DNA of 64,000 nucleotides from JAWVFM01 sp963843315 (lineage in GTDB: Bacteria > Actinomycetota > Thermoleophilia > Solirubrobacterales > 70-9), in assembly GCA_963843315.1 (NCBI GenBank), contig CAWJJU010000003.1, positions 248,001 to 312,000 of the forward strand, read 5' to 3'. The notes under the pieces are model-generated. The model worked only from the letters and a program-made list of their open reading frames with translations, made no database searches and had not been told where the DNA came from. A program made the position numbers and the translations under genes. Each line of letters opens with the position of its first letter. The stretch's first letter is position 1. This document shows, one piece after another, positions 41,293-48,629 of the stretch.

Positions 41293-42602
41293 CAGCGAAT
41301 CCTCATTCCCGAGATCGCGCGGGAGATGACGAGCCGCTGGATCTCCGAGGTCCCCTCGAAGATCGTGTAGATCTTGGCGTCGCGGTGCATCCGCTCGACC
41401 GGGAACTCGCGGGTGTAGCCGTTGCCGCCGAGGATCTGGATCGCGCGCTCCGTGGCCCAGACCGCGACCTCGCCGGCCTTGAGCTTCGACATGGAGCCCT
41501 CGGCGTTGTTGAACGGCTTGTTGTTGCGCCCCATCCACGCGGCCCGCCAGACGAGGAGCCTCGCGGCGTCGATCTCCATCTTCATGTCGGCCAGGGTGAA
41601 GGCGATCGACTGGTTGTCGATGATCGGGCGGCCGAACTGCTCGCGCTCCTTCGCGTAGTCCAGCGCGTACTCATAGGCGGCGCGGGCGATGCCGATCGCC
41701 ATGGCGCCCACCGTGGGCCGCGAGACCTCGAAGGTCTTCATGGCCGCCTGCTCCTTCGAGCTGGAGCCCTCGCGGGCGCGGGAGAGGCGCTCATCGAGCT
41801 TCTCCTTCGAGCCGAGCAGGCAGCTTCCCGGGATCCGGCAGTCGTCGAGATGGACGTCGGCGGTGTGCGAGGCGCGGATGCCGTGCTTGCGGACCTTTGC
41901 GCCCTGCTCCAGCCCCTTGGTCCCGGGCGGGACGACGAACGCAGCATGGCCTCGAGAGCCGAGCTCGCGGTCGACGGAGGCGATGACGACGTGGACGTTC
42001 GCGATGCCGCCGTTGGTGGCCCAGGCCTTCTGGCCGTTCAGCACCCACTCGTCCTTCGCCTCGTCGTACTTGGCGGTGGTGCGCATTCCGGAGACGTCCG
42101 AGCCGGCGTCGGGCTCGGACGAGCAGAACGCTGCGACCTGCGGGTCCTCGGGGGTGCCGAAGCACTGCGGGATCCACTCGGCCATCTGCTCCGGCCGGCC
42201 GGAGGAGTAGATGCCGGCGACCGCCAGCGAGGTGCCCATGATGGCCATGCCGATGCCGGCGTCGCCCCAGAAGAGCTCCTCGTTGACGACGGGCATGGTG
42301 AGGCCAGTGGGCTCCATGAAGAACTGGGCCAGGCCCTCGAAGCCGTAGAGGCCGATCTTGGCCGCCTCCTGCACGATTGGCCAGGGGAACTCCTCGCGCT
42401 CGTCCCACTCCGACGCCGCCGGGCGCACGACGCCCTCGGCGAAGCCGTGGACCCACTCCTTCAGGTCCTTCTGGTCGTCGTTCAGCTCGAGCGAGAAGGT
42501 CGAGGCCTCGGCACCGCCGGTCTCGATGCCGGCAGCCGCCGCGGTCTCCTCGATGCTCTCGCCGCCGTTCGCGGTCGCCCCGCCTGCCGTCGCTGATTCC
42601 AC
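41292..42602 (-). CDS. Acyl-CoA dehydrogenase (medium/short-chain type)
   Basis: 436 residues. FAD acyl-CoA dehydrogenase with an extra Gly/Ala/Glu-rich N-terminal stretch of about 35 residues. Signatures: AAFCSSEPDAGSDVSGMRTT, WVLNGQKAWATNGG, QILGGNGYTREFPVERMHRD and the catalytic Glu in YTIFEGTSEIQRLVI, unlike the two other acyl-CoA dehydrogenases in the window. GTG 42602 start, preceded by GAGGTAGG. Operon with the alpha/beta hydrolase. Divergent from SCP2, with a palindrome in between. Confidence 0.92.
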   Translation of the reverse strand: MESATAGGATANGGESIEETAAAAGIETGGAEASTFSLELNDDQKDLKEWVHGFAEGVVRPAASEWDEREEFPWPIVQEAAKIGLYGFEGLAQFFMEPTGLTMPVVNEELFWGDAGIGMAIMGTSLAVAGIYSSGRPEQMAEWIPQCFGTPEDPQVAAFCSSEPDAGSDVSGMRTTAKYDEAKDEWVLNGQKAWATNGGIANVHVVIASVDRELGSRGHAAFVVPPGTKGLEQGAKVRKHGIRASHTADVHLDDCRIPGSCLLGSKEKLDERLSRAREGSSSKEQAAMKTFEVSRPTVGAMAIGIARAAYEYALDYAKEREQFGRPIIDNQSIAFTLADMKMEIDAARLLVWRAAWMGRNNKPFNNAEGSMSKLKAGEVAVWATERAIQILGGNGYTREFPVERMHRDAKIYTIFEGTSEIQRLVISRAISGMRIR

Positions 42603-42677
42603 TTCGCCTACCTCGCTCGATTCATTGACACGTTTTGATGTTACATTCGTCGGCGTAAAGAGTTACGCGGTACAAAT

Positions 42678-42693
42678 CCTACCCGACGGTAGG
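42678..42693. promoter_or_regulatory. Palindromic operator between divergent acyl-CoA dehydrogenase and SCP2 genes
   Basis: CCTACC-CGAC-GGTAGG, perfect 6-bp arms, in the 111-base divergent promoter region. The surrounding sequence is AT-rich for this genome (TTGACACGTTTTGATGTTAC), and a TAACAT box (minus strand, 42638-42643) could serve the acyl-CoA dehydrogenase. Likely binding site of a lipid-responsive regulator encoded elsewhere. Confidence 0.5.
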
Positions 42694-42713
42694 AACCGCC
42701 CCACGGCAGGCCC

Positions 42714-43172
42714 ATGGCAGAAGAGACCAAAACCGACGCCGAGCCTCAGGGCTTCGACACCGAGACCCTTGCGCGCCTCGTCCGCTCCACCCCCGCGGAC
42801 ACGCTGAAGCAGGGGCTGAAGGTCAACCGCGACGCGCTGATCGCCGAGATCTTCCGCCGCTTCCCCGAGCGCCTCTCCGACGAGGGTCGCCGGGCCAACG
42901 GCGCCATCAAGTGGAAGATCACCGGCCGCGAGGATGGCGGCGCCGATCGCTGGTTCCTGGTGATCGAGGATGGCGAGGCGCACGCCGGCCGCGATCTCGA
43001 CGTCGAGCCGCGCGCCACGATCACGCTCGACGCGCTGACGTTCCTGCAGGTCGTCACCGGCAACGCGAACCCGGCCGTGCTCTTCCTGCGCCGGCGGATC
43101 AAGGTCAACGGCGACCTGCTCTTCGCGGCGCGCATGGAGCGCCTCTTCGAGGTCCCGCGCACCCGGGACTGA
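42714..43172 (+). CDS. SCP2 sterol-binding domain protein
   Basis: 152 residues. C-terminal SCP2 fold with IKWKITGREDGGADRWFLVI, then a glycine/acid stretch, ATITLDALTFLQVVTGNANP and RRRIKVNGDLLFAARMERLF. Such proteins bind acyl chains or sterols and often sit among acyl-CoA oxidation genes, as here. An acidic leader (EETKTDAEPQG) precedes a short helical segment. Fifteen bases before the next acyl-CoA dehydrogenase, so probably same transcript. Confidence 0.87.
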   Translation: MAEETKTDAEPQGFDTETLARLVRSTPADTLKQGLKVNRDALIAEIFRRFPERLSDEGRRANGAIKWKITGREDGGADRWFLVIEDGEAHAGRDLDVEPRATITLDALTFLQVVTGNANPAVLFLRRRIKVNGDLLFAARMERLFEVPRTRD

Positions 43173-43187
43173 GAGAATGCCGCCCCA

Positions 43188-44378
43188 ATGGGCGCGGGCG
43201 CGGCAATCGTCAAGGACACCGGGGAGCGGGCGACCATTCCGCCGTTCGGCCCGGAGCATGAGGAGCTGCGGGAGACGATCGGCCGCTGGGTGCGCTCGGA
43301 GATAGTGCCGCACGTCGACGAGTGGGAGGAGGCCCGCGAGTTCCCCCGCGAGCTCTACAACCGCGCCGGCGAGCTGGGGTTCCTCGGGCTGAAGTACCCC
43401 ACCGAGCTTGGCGGCCAGGGGGGCGACTACGTCCATGACGCCGTCTGGGCCGAGGAGCTCGCCTACGCGGGCGCCTCCGGCGGAGTCGGCGCGGGGCTGG
43501 GCGCCCACACGGGCATCGCCACCCCGCCCATCTTCCGGTTCGGCACCCCGGAGCAGCACGCTCGCTGGCTGGTGCCCGCGATCCAGGGCGAGAAGGTGTG
43601 CGCGCTGGGGATCACCGAGCCCGGCGCGGGCTCGGACGTCGCCGGGATCCGCACGTTCGCCCGCAAGGTCGACGGGGGCTATGTGGTCAACGGCTCGAAG
43701 ACGTTCATCACGAACGGCGTGCGCGCCGACGTGCTGGTCTGCGCCGTGAAGACCACGGAGTCCGGCGGCCACCACGGGATCTCGTTCCTCGTCCTCGAGC
43801 GCGACATGCCCGGCTACGAGGTCGTCTCGAAGCTCGAGAAGATGGGCTGGCACTCGTCGGACACGGGCGAGCTGAGCTTCACCGACGTCGAGGTGCCCGC
43901 CGAGAATCTCCTCGGCGAGGAGAACCGCGGCTTCCACCTGATCATGGCCAACTTCGCCTGGGAGCGGCTGCTGATGGCGCTCGGTGCCGTCGGCGGAATG
44001 CAGCGGCTGGTCGAGGCCGCCGTCGCCTATGCCGGCGAGCGCGAGGCATTCGGGCGGCCCATCGGCGGCTTCCAGGCGATCCGTCACAAGGTCGCGGCGA
44101 TGGCGACGAAGGCCGAGGCCGCCAGGGCTCTCACCTACCACGCGCTGCGCGAATACGTGGAGGGCCGCGACGCGATCAAGGTCGTGACCATGGCCAAGCT
44201 CTACAGCCAGCGCGCCTGCGTGGAGGTGGCCGACGACTGCCTGCAGATCCACGGCGGTTATGGCTACATGCGCGAGTACGGGATCGAGCGCGCCCTGCGC
44301 GACGCCCGCCTCGGGCCCATCGGCGGCGGCACCGACGAGGTCATGAAGGAGATCCTGGGCAAGCAGCTGGGGCTCTAG
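43188..44378 (+). CDS. Acyl-CoA dehydrogenase (isovaleryl/long-chain type)
   Basis: 396 residues. ALGITEPGAGSDVAGIRTFA, YVVNGSKTFITNG, LQIHGGYGYMREYGIERALR. Closely related to the enzyme at 35668, including the missing C-terminal catalytic Glu (GGGTDEVMKEILG) and a Glu on the helix G segment FAWERLLMALGAVGG, so it uses the IVD-type base. Probably follows SCP2 in one operon. The last residues GKQLGL abut the convergent GroES-like gene 15 bases away. Substrate chain uncertain. Confidence 0.92.
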   Translation: MGAGAAIVKDTGERATIPPFGPEHEELRETIGRWVRSEIVPHVDEWEEAREFPRELYNRAGELGFLGLKYPTELGGQGGDYVHDAVWAEELAYAGASGGVGAGLGAHTGIATPPIFRFGTPEQHARWLVPAIQGEKVCALGITEPGAGSDVAGIRTFARKVDGGYVVNGSKTFITNGVRADVLVCAVKTTESGGHHGISFLVLERDMPGYEVVSKLEKMGWHSSDTGELSFTDVEVPAENLLGEENRGFHLIMANFAWERLLMALGAVGGMQRLVEAAVAYAGEREAFGRPIGGFQAIRHKVAAMATKAEAARALTYHALREYVEGRDAIKVVTMAKLYSQRACVEVADDCLQIHGGYGYMREYGIERALRDARLGPIGGGTDEVMKEILGKQLGL

Positions 44379-44393
44379 CCGGCGCCGATCTCG

Positions 44394-44756
44394 CTACTCG
44401 GGTTCGGGCTCCCCGCCGGAATCGTGGAGGGCGCGAAGCGGACGGCCATGCTCGTCTGCTTCCTCGAGAACGCCGAGCAGCTCGGCCACGCGACAGACCA
44501 GCAGCTTCTCCTCCTCCACCTCGACCCAGCCCCCGGCCGTGGCCGGGAACACGACGTGGTCGCCGGGCTTCACCGGCATCTTCAAGCCGATGTTCTCCCA
44601 CCAATCGATGCCGGGGCCGACGGCGACGACGATCCCGTGCTGCGGCGGCGGCTCGTGAGACCCAGGCGGGACGACGAGCCCTGAGCGTCGCACCCGGTCG
44701 GGCTCGAGCTCCTTGATCACGACCCGGTCGAAGAGCGGACGAAGAACCTGGCGCAT
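44394..44756 (-). CDS. Orphan GroES-like co-chaperonin (Cpn10 fold)
   Basis: 120 residues. Starts LRPLFDRVVIKELEPDRVRR, has VVPPGSHEPPPQHGIVVAVGPG where GroES carries its mobile loop and base, and VKPGDHVVFPATAGGWVEVE plus KLLVCRV at the end. The loop (RRSGLVVPPGSHEPPP) differs from the GG-I-x-LP consensus that contacts GroEL, and there is an extra acidic tail of about 25 residues. No GroEL gene is adjacent. TATCCT lies 8 bases before ATG 44756, suggesting a leaderless, separate transcript. May be a specialised Cpn10 paralogue. Confidence 0.82.
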   Translation of the reverse strand: MRQVLRPLFDRVVIKELEPDRVRRSGLVVPPGSHEPPPQHGIVVAVGPGIDWWENIGLKMPVKPGDHVVFPATAGGWVEVEEEKLLVCRVAELLGVLEEADEHGRPLRALHDSGGEPEPE

Positions 44757-44764
44757 CCCGGCCG

Positions 44765-44770
44765 AGGATA
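44765..44770 (-). promoter_or_regulatory. -10 box for GroES-like gene
   Basis: TATCCT on the minus strand, 8 bases before ATG 44756, with no ribosome site between. Confidence 0.42.
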
Positions 44771-44795
44771 GATCAGGCGATGGGCGGCGCGGCGA

Positions 44796-45741
44796 TCAGG
44801 AGGCGCGCGCCGCGCGCCGCTCCTTGGAAATCCGGCGAAAGCGCCGTGCCTTCTTGAAGTTGCGCCGCATCACCGCCAGCTGGCCCTCGTCGGGCAGCTC
44901 GAAGCCACCCACCATCTTGCGCGGCACGAGCGCCAGGCCGTCCGCCGCCCGGACCACCTCGCCGCGCACCTGGAAATTCTCCTGCCAGCTGAACTCCGGG
45001 TCGTGGCGGTGCGCGGTGACGCAGGCGAGGCCGGCCGGAACGGCTATCCCCGCCGGCTCCGCTCCGAAGGCGATGCGGCGCGCCGCGGCGTCGGCGCTGA
45101 CCGGCGACGCGCGCCGCGAACGGGAATCCCTGGGCGCCGGTCCACGCGAGCACGGCCGACGAGTAGCGGCTGCCCAGCTCGTCGATGCGCTCGTCCCAGA
45201 CACCGCCGGCCGCGCCTGCCTCGTCGGCGGCGGCCACGGCAACTGTGGCCTCGGGCAGCGGGTCGCCGAAGACCTCGGGTGGCTTGGTCGCATCGCCGCC
45301 AGGCCAGACGATCACCCGCCGAGGGGTGAGCTTCACGTAGATGCGGTCGAAGTACCAGGCGAGGAGGCCCTCGACGAACTTGGGCGGCATCTTGGCCTGC
45401 GCCGCGGGCAGCTTCACCGCCGACTCGCGGCGGTAGCGCTCGCGGTTCGCGCCGAGGTCCGCCTCGTCGACCTGCGCCGTCCCCTGCACGAGCACCTGCG
45501 GCGGGGACTCCATGCCCGAGCCCGTGGGGTCGGAGTAGAGCATTGCGATGCTGGGATGACGCGCTGCGTCGTCCGCCTTCTTCGGATAGCCGATGCCAGT
45601 GGTGACATCGAGCGTGCTCTCGCCCATATACGGGGTCACCGGCCAGGCGATGGGCTGGCCCTGGGCGTCGACCGTGACGTATTCCGTGGTGACGAAGTTG
45701 CGGAAGACGTCGGTGACTTCCGTGGGGAGGCTCTCGATCAT
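44796..45741 (-). pseudogene. Pyridoxamine 5'-phosphate oxidase-like FMN protein, frameshifted
   Basis: One gene in two frames. The first part from ATG 45741 (FRNFVTTEYVTVDAQGQPIA, WPVTPY, IGYPKKADDAARHPSIAMLY, then VEGLLAWYFDRIYVKLTPRR) is a split-barrel flavin-binding domain; it runs to GAQGFPFAAR near 45110. The remainder (SPVSADAAARRIAFGAEPAG ... FSWQENFQVRGEVV) is in the next frame, ending at a stop at 44796. Removing one base in the GCGCGC run at about 45105-45112 gives 314 residues. Likely an F420- or FMN-dependent oxidoreductase family member. Probably intact in the organism. Confidence 0.75.
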
Positions 45742-45759
45742 GGCCGAATCCGTATCAGG

Positions 45760-46371
45760 TCAGTAGTCGGGATCGCCGGGCAGGACGACCCGCCAGTTCT
45801 CCTCGCTGCCGATCACCCGGGGCAGGATCGGCTCGACCGTCCGCTCGCCCGCCGCCATGACCAGCTCGTCCGCCGCGCCGAACTCCCGAAGGGCCTCGAG
45901 CTGCTTGATGGTCGGGAACACGAGCTTCAGGGACTCGTTCGCGTGCGCCTCCAGCGCTGCCGCGGGTGCAAACCAACCCACCTCCGTGACCTCTGCGTCG
46001 TCGGGGCGCGGAGCGGCGTGTGCGGGGGCGCGCACCACGTAGAAGCGGGTGTCGAAGCGCACCGGCGCGGCCTCGGGCGTGATCCAGCGAGCCCAGGCGA
46101 CGAGCCCATCCGGAGACAGCTCGACGCCGACCTCCTCGGCCACCTCCCGCGCCGCGCACACCCTGTGGGCGTGCTCGTCGCCGTCGTCCGTGGGCGCACC
46201 CTCCAGGTCGGTGCCGCTGACGGCGCCCCCGGGGAAGACCCAGACGTCCGGCATGAAGCGCGCCTGCGAGTTGCGGCGAGCGAGCAGCACCTCGAGGCCT
46301 GCGGCCCCGTGGCGCCCGCCTCCCCTTGCCAGGATCACCGCGGCGGCGGGCCTGGCTTCGGCGACGGACAT
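45760..46371 (-). CDS. Nudix hydrolase
   Basis: 203 residues. Nudix box split by an insert: VWVFPGGAVSGTDLEGAP... then AAREVAEEVGVELS with the REx2EE metal ligands, the layout seen in CoA-pyrophosphatase/NUDT19-like proteins. Hydrolyses a nucleoside diphosphate linked to another moiety. ATG 46371 is preferred over the upstream GTG 46380 because a TAGGGT box sits 7 bases before it. Separated from the FMN-protein gene by 18 bases on the same strand. Confidence 0.87.
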   Translation of the reverse strand: MSVAEARPAAAVILARGGGRHGAAGLEVLLARRNSQARFMPDVWVFPGGAVSGTDLEGAPTDDGDEHAHRVCAAREVAEEVGVELSPDGLVAWARWITPEAAPVRFDTRFYVVRAPAHAAPRPDDAEVTEVGWFAPAAALEAHANESLKLVFPTIKQLEALREFGAADELVMAAGERTVEPILPRVIGSEENWRVVLPGDPDY

Positions 46372-46378
46372 GCGGGGC

Positions 46379-46384
46379 ACCCTA
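46379..46384 (-). promoter_or_regulatory. -10 box for Nudix gene
   Basis: TAGGGT on the minus strand, 7 bases before ATG 46371. It overlaps the in-frame GTG 46380, which argues against that codon as the start. Confidence 0.42.
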
Positions 46385-46433
46385 CCGGCGCCCCGGTTCG
46401 GCCGACGACGGGATCATCTAGATTCCTGGCCCG

Positions 46434-46619
46434 ATGGAAGCCGGAACTCAGACCAAGCAACTGTGGATCTGCGAGTCATGCGGGTTCATTTACGACCCCG
46501 ACGAGGGGGATCCCGACGGCGGCATCGCCCCCGGCACGGCGTTCGAGGACATCCCCGACGACTGGTTCTGCCCGGTCTGCGGCGCCCGCAAGGCGGACTT
46601 CACCCCCTACGACGGCTAG
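46434..46619 (+). CDS. Rubredoxin
   Basis: 61 residues. Two Cys-x2-Cys-Gly knuckles, WICESCGFIYDPDEGDP and WFCPVCGARKADF, holding one Fe(Cys)4. A one-electron carrier; partners such as rubredoxin reductase or an alkane hydroxylase are not in the window. A short N-terminal extension (MEAGTQTKQL) precedes the fold. TAGATT lies 9 bases before ATG 46434. Its TAG is shared with the convergent DUF4349 gene (CTAG). Confidence 0.95.
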   Translation: MEAGTQTKQLWICESCGFIYDPDEGDPDGGIAPGTAFEDIPDDWFCPVCGARKADFTPYDG

Positions 46620-47986
46620 CGCTCGTCGAGGGCGCGCTCGCGCCGGCTGCGCCTGGCGCGAGAGGTCGCCAGCCACACCAGTCCCGCGATCAGGCCGAGC
46701 GGGACGATCACCGCGAGGCTGATCAGGGCCACGCCCGCGCCCACCACGAGCACACGGCCCGCGTCGTGCGCGGCCTGGCCCAGGTCGAAGCTGGAGCCGC
46801 CGCCGCCGGAGCCCTTTGCGACCACGGAGACGTGCACCGGGACGATCGCGACCCGCTGCTTGAGATGGCCGAGCTGGCTCTCCGAGCCCGCCAGCTGCGA
46901 GCGGATCACGCCGAGGCGGTGGTTGATCGCGTCGATCGCGTCCTGGGAGACCGCGCTGGGGAGCTCGCCTAGCAGCTTGTCGCGCTCGGAGCGGAGGTCC
47001 TGGATGCGGCCGTGCACCGAATGGAAGCTGCCGGTGATGTCCTGGGTGCCCTGGTCGCGGGAGACCACGAGGCCCAGGCCCGAGAGGTCGTCGAGCGTGG
47101 CGTCGAGCTCGTTGGCGGGAATCCGCAACTGGAACTCGGCCCCGAGGGCGCCGGTCGCAAAGGGCAGCGGCTCCTCGGGGAGCGGCTGCGGAACGGGGCC
47201 ACCCCCGCCGCCGGAGCTGCCGGCGCCGCTGGTGATCTGCGAGGAGACGACGAGCCCGTGGTGGCGGGCGACGATGCTCGTCACGGACGCCGCGATCCCG
47301 CGCACCTTGTCGGGGTCGGTGGAGATGGTCATGCTCGCCTTCTGGGAGACGTGGCGTCCGGCGGGCGCCGAGGAGGCGACGGAGGGGCCGTTGAGCGAGG
47401 GCAGCGCCTCAGGGGCAGCTGGAGCGAGCTGACGGCGCTGGTCATGGACGATCGGCCTGTCCTTGTTGAGGCCGCCGGCTGAGGGTGCGGCGGTAGCGCT
47501 CCCCGCGCTCCCACTCAGCGCAGAACCTGCGCTCGGCTTCGCCGCGCTCGCCGACGCCCCCGCGCTCGCTGCATCGGGCGAGGAGGTGACCGTGGAGGAC
47601 GGCGAGGTGCTGGACCCGTTGTCGCCCACGACCGAGATCGCAACCGCAGTCACGACCAGCAGCGAGGCAGCCGCGCCTGCAACCGGGATCAGCCGCCGGG
47701 GGCGGATCGCGTCGAGGCTCTCGCGCAGGCGCCGGCCGGTTTCCCGCGCGGCGCCTGGGACCGGCGCGCGCGGGAACCCGGCGGCGGCGCGCTCGTCCAG
47801 CACGGCCGCGAACTCGGCGTCGATGTCGGGGGCCTCGTCGCGGATGGCGACGGCAAGTGAGGCGAGCTCCGAGTAGTCCGGGTGGACCTCCATGCCGGCC
47901 AGGCCGGCCTCGACCGCCGCCAGCTCGCGCTGCACCTGCGGCTCCAGTTCCGTGTTGTCGCGGCGTCCGAACTCAGGCAGCCTCAT
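46616..47986 (-). CDS. DUF4349 membrane protein with anti-sigma-like N-terminus
   Basis: 456 residues. Cytosolic N-terminus (about 1-95, with ELEPQVQRELAAVEAGLAGM and DYSELASLAVAIRDEAPDID) of the kind found in sigma-factor-linked regulators but without the zinc HxxxCxxC motif; a membrane helix (LIPVAGAAASLLVVTAVAIS); a long Ser/Ala/Pro linker; the extracellular DUF4349 domain (SMTISTDPDKVRGIAASVTS ... IPANELDATLDDLSGLGLVV ... coiled RIQDLRSERDKLLGELPSAV); and a second C-terminal helix with a basic tail. It overlaps the ECF sigma gene by 14 bases, so it is probably that factor's membrane partner. Shares a CTAG stop with rubredoxin. Confidence 0.85.
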   Translation of the reverse strand: MRLPEFGRRDNTELEPQVQRELAAVEAGLAGMEVHPDYSELASLAVAIRDEAPDIDAEFAAVLDERAAAGFPRAPVPGAARETGRRLRESLDAIRPRRLIPVAGAAASLLVVTAVAISVVGDNGSSTSPSSTVTSSPDAASAGASASAAKPSAGSALSGSAGSATAAPSAGGLNKDRPIVHDQRRQLAPAAPEALPSLNGPSVASSAPAGRHVSQKASMTISTDPDKVRGIAASVTSIVARHHGLVVSSQITSGAGSSGGGGGPVPQPLPEEPLPFATGALGAEFQLRIPANELDATLDDLSGLGLVVSRDQGTQDITGSFHSVHGRIQDLRSERDKLLGELPSAVSQDAIDAINHRLGVIRSQLAGSESQLGHLKQRVAIVPVHVSVVAKGSGGGGSSFDLGQAAHDAGRVLVVGAGVALISLAVIVPLGLIAGLVWLATSRARRSRRERALDER

Positions 47987-48554
47987 CGCACGCCCTCCTC
48001 AGCTTCTCGATGACTCGATGCAGGCGCGTGCCCGCGTTGGTCTCGCTGGCGCCGATGACGTCCGCGATCTCTCCGTTGGAGAGCCCAGCGAAGAACTTCA
48101 GGGCGACCAGCTCGCGCTCGCGCGGCGTGAGCTTCGCCATCGCGCCGCGAAGGGCGGTGCGCCGCAGGGCGACCTCGGCCTCCTCGTCGGGCCCGGGCGT
48201 GTCGGCATCGGGCTCGGTGGCGAGCCCGGCGATACGCGAGCGGCGGCGAAGCTCGTCGAGCGCGGCGTTGCGAGCGATGCCGAAGAGCCAGGCCCGATGC
48301 GTCCCGCGCCTGGAGTCGAAGCTCGAGCGCTTGCGGTAGGCGCGCTCGAACGCCGAGGCTGTGACCTCCTCTGCCGCCGAGCGGTCGCGAAGGAGGCCGG
48401 CGACGTAGCGGAAGAGGTCGTCGCGGCTGGATCGGTAGAGCGCCTCGAAGGCGACGTCGGCCTCGGCCGGCGCGGCTGCGATGGGCGCTGTCAGCGCTTC
48501 CTCCACAACCCCTCTACGCGGGCCACTCGAATCCATCACACGTAGTATCGGCAC
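47973..48554 (-). CDS. ECF-type RNA polymerase sigma factor
   Basis: About 193 residues from GTG 48554, or 187 from ATG 48536. Region 2: ALYRSSRDDLFRYVAGLLRD, ASAFERAYRKRSSFDSRRGT and AWLFGIARNAALDELRRR; region 4: KLTPRERELVALKFFAGLSN and GEIADVIGASETNAGTRLHR. Directs polymerase to a stress regulon. Its 3' end overlaps the DUF4349 gene, a sigma/membrane-regulator pair. A perfect 14-bp inverted repeat lies just upstream. Confidence 0.92.
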   Translation of the reverse strand: MPILRVMDSSGPRRGVVEEALTAPIAAAPAEADVAFEALYRSSRDDLFRYVAGLLRDRSAAEEVTASAFERAYRKRSSFDSRRGTHRAWLFGIARNAALDELRRRSRIAGLATEPDADTPGPDEEAEVALRRTALRGAMAKLTPRERELVALKFFAGLSNGEIADVIGASETNAGTRLHRVIEKLRRACDEAA

Positions 48555-48562
48555 CCAAACCG

Positions 48563-48614
48563 CGCCGAGATGCGAAAAAGGGGCGTCCTGAGGGCCTAAA
48601 TTCGCATCTCGGCG
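48563..48614. repeat. Perfect 14-bp inverted repeat between bioA and the ECF sigma gene
   Basis: CGCCGAGATGCGAA (48563-48576) and TTCGCATCTCGGCG (48601-48614), with a 24-base interior (AAAGGGGCGTCCTGAGGGCC flanked by A-rich ends). It begins 9 bases upstream of the sigma start and 15 bases beyond the bioA stop. It could end the bioA transcript, occupy the sigma promoter, or be a dispersed palindromic element. No U-run. Confidence 0.8.
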
Positions 48615-48629
48615 AGCGAGGGGCGGGCG

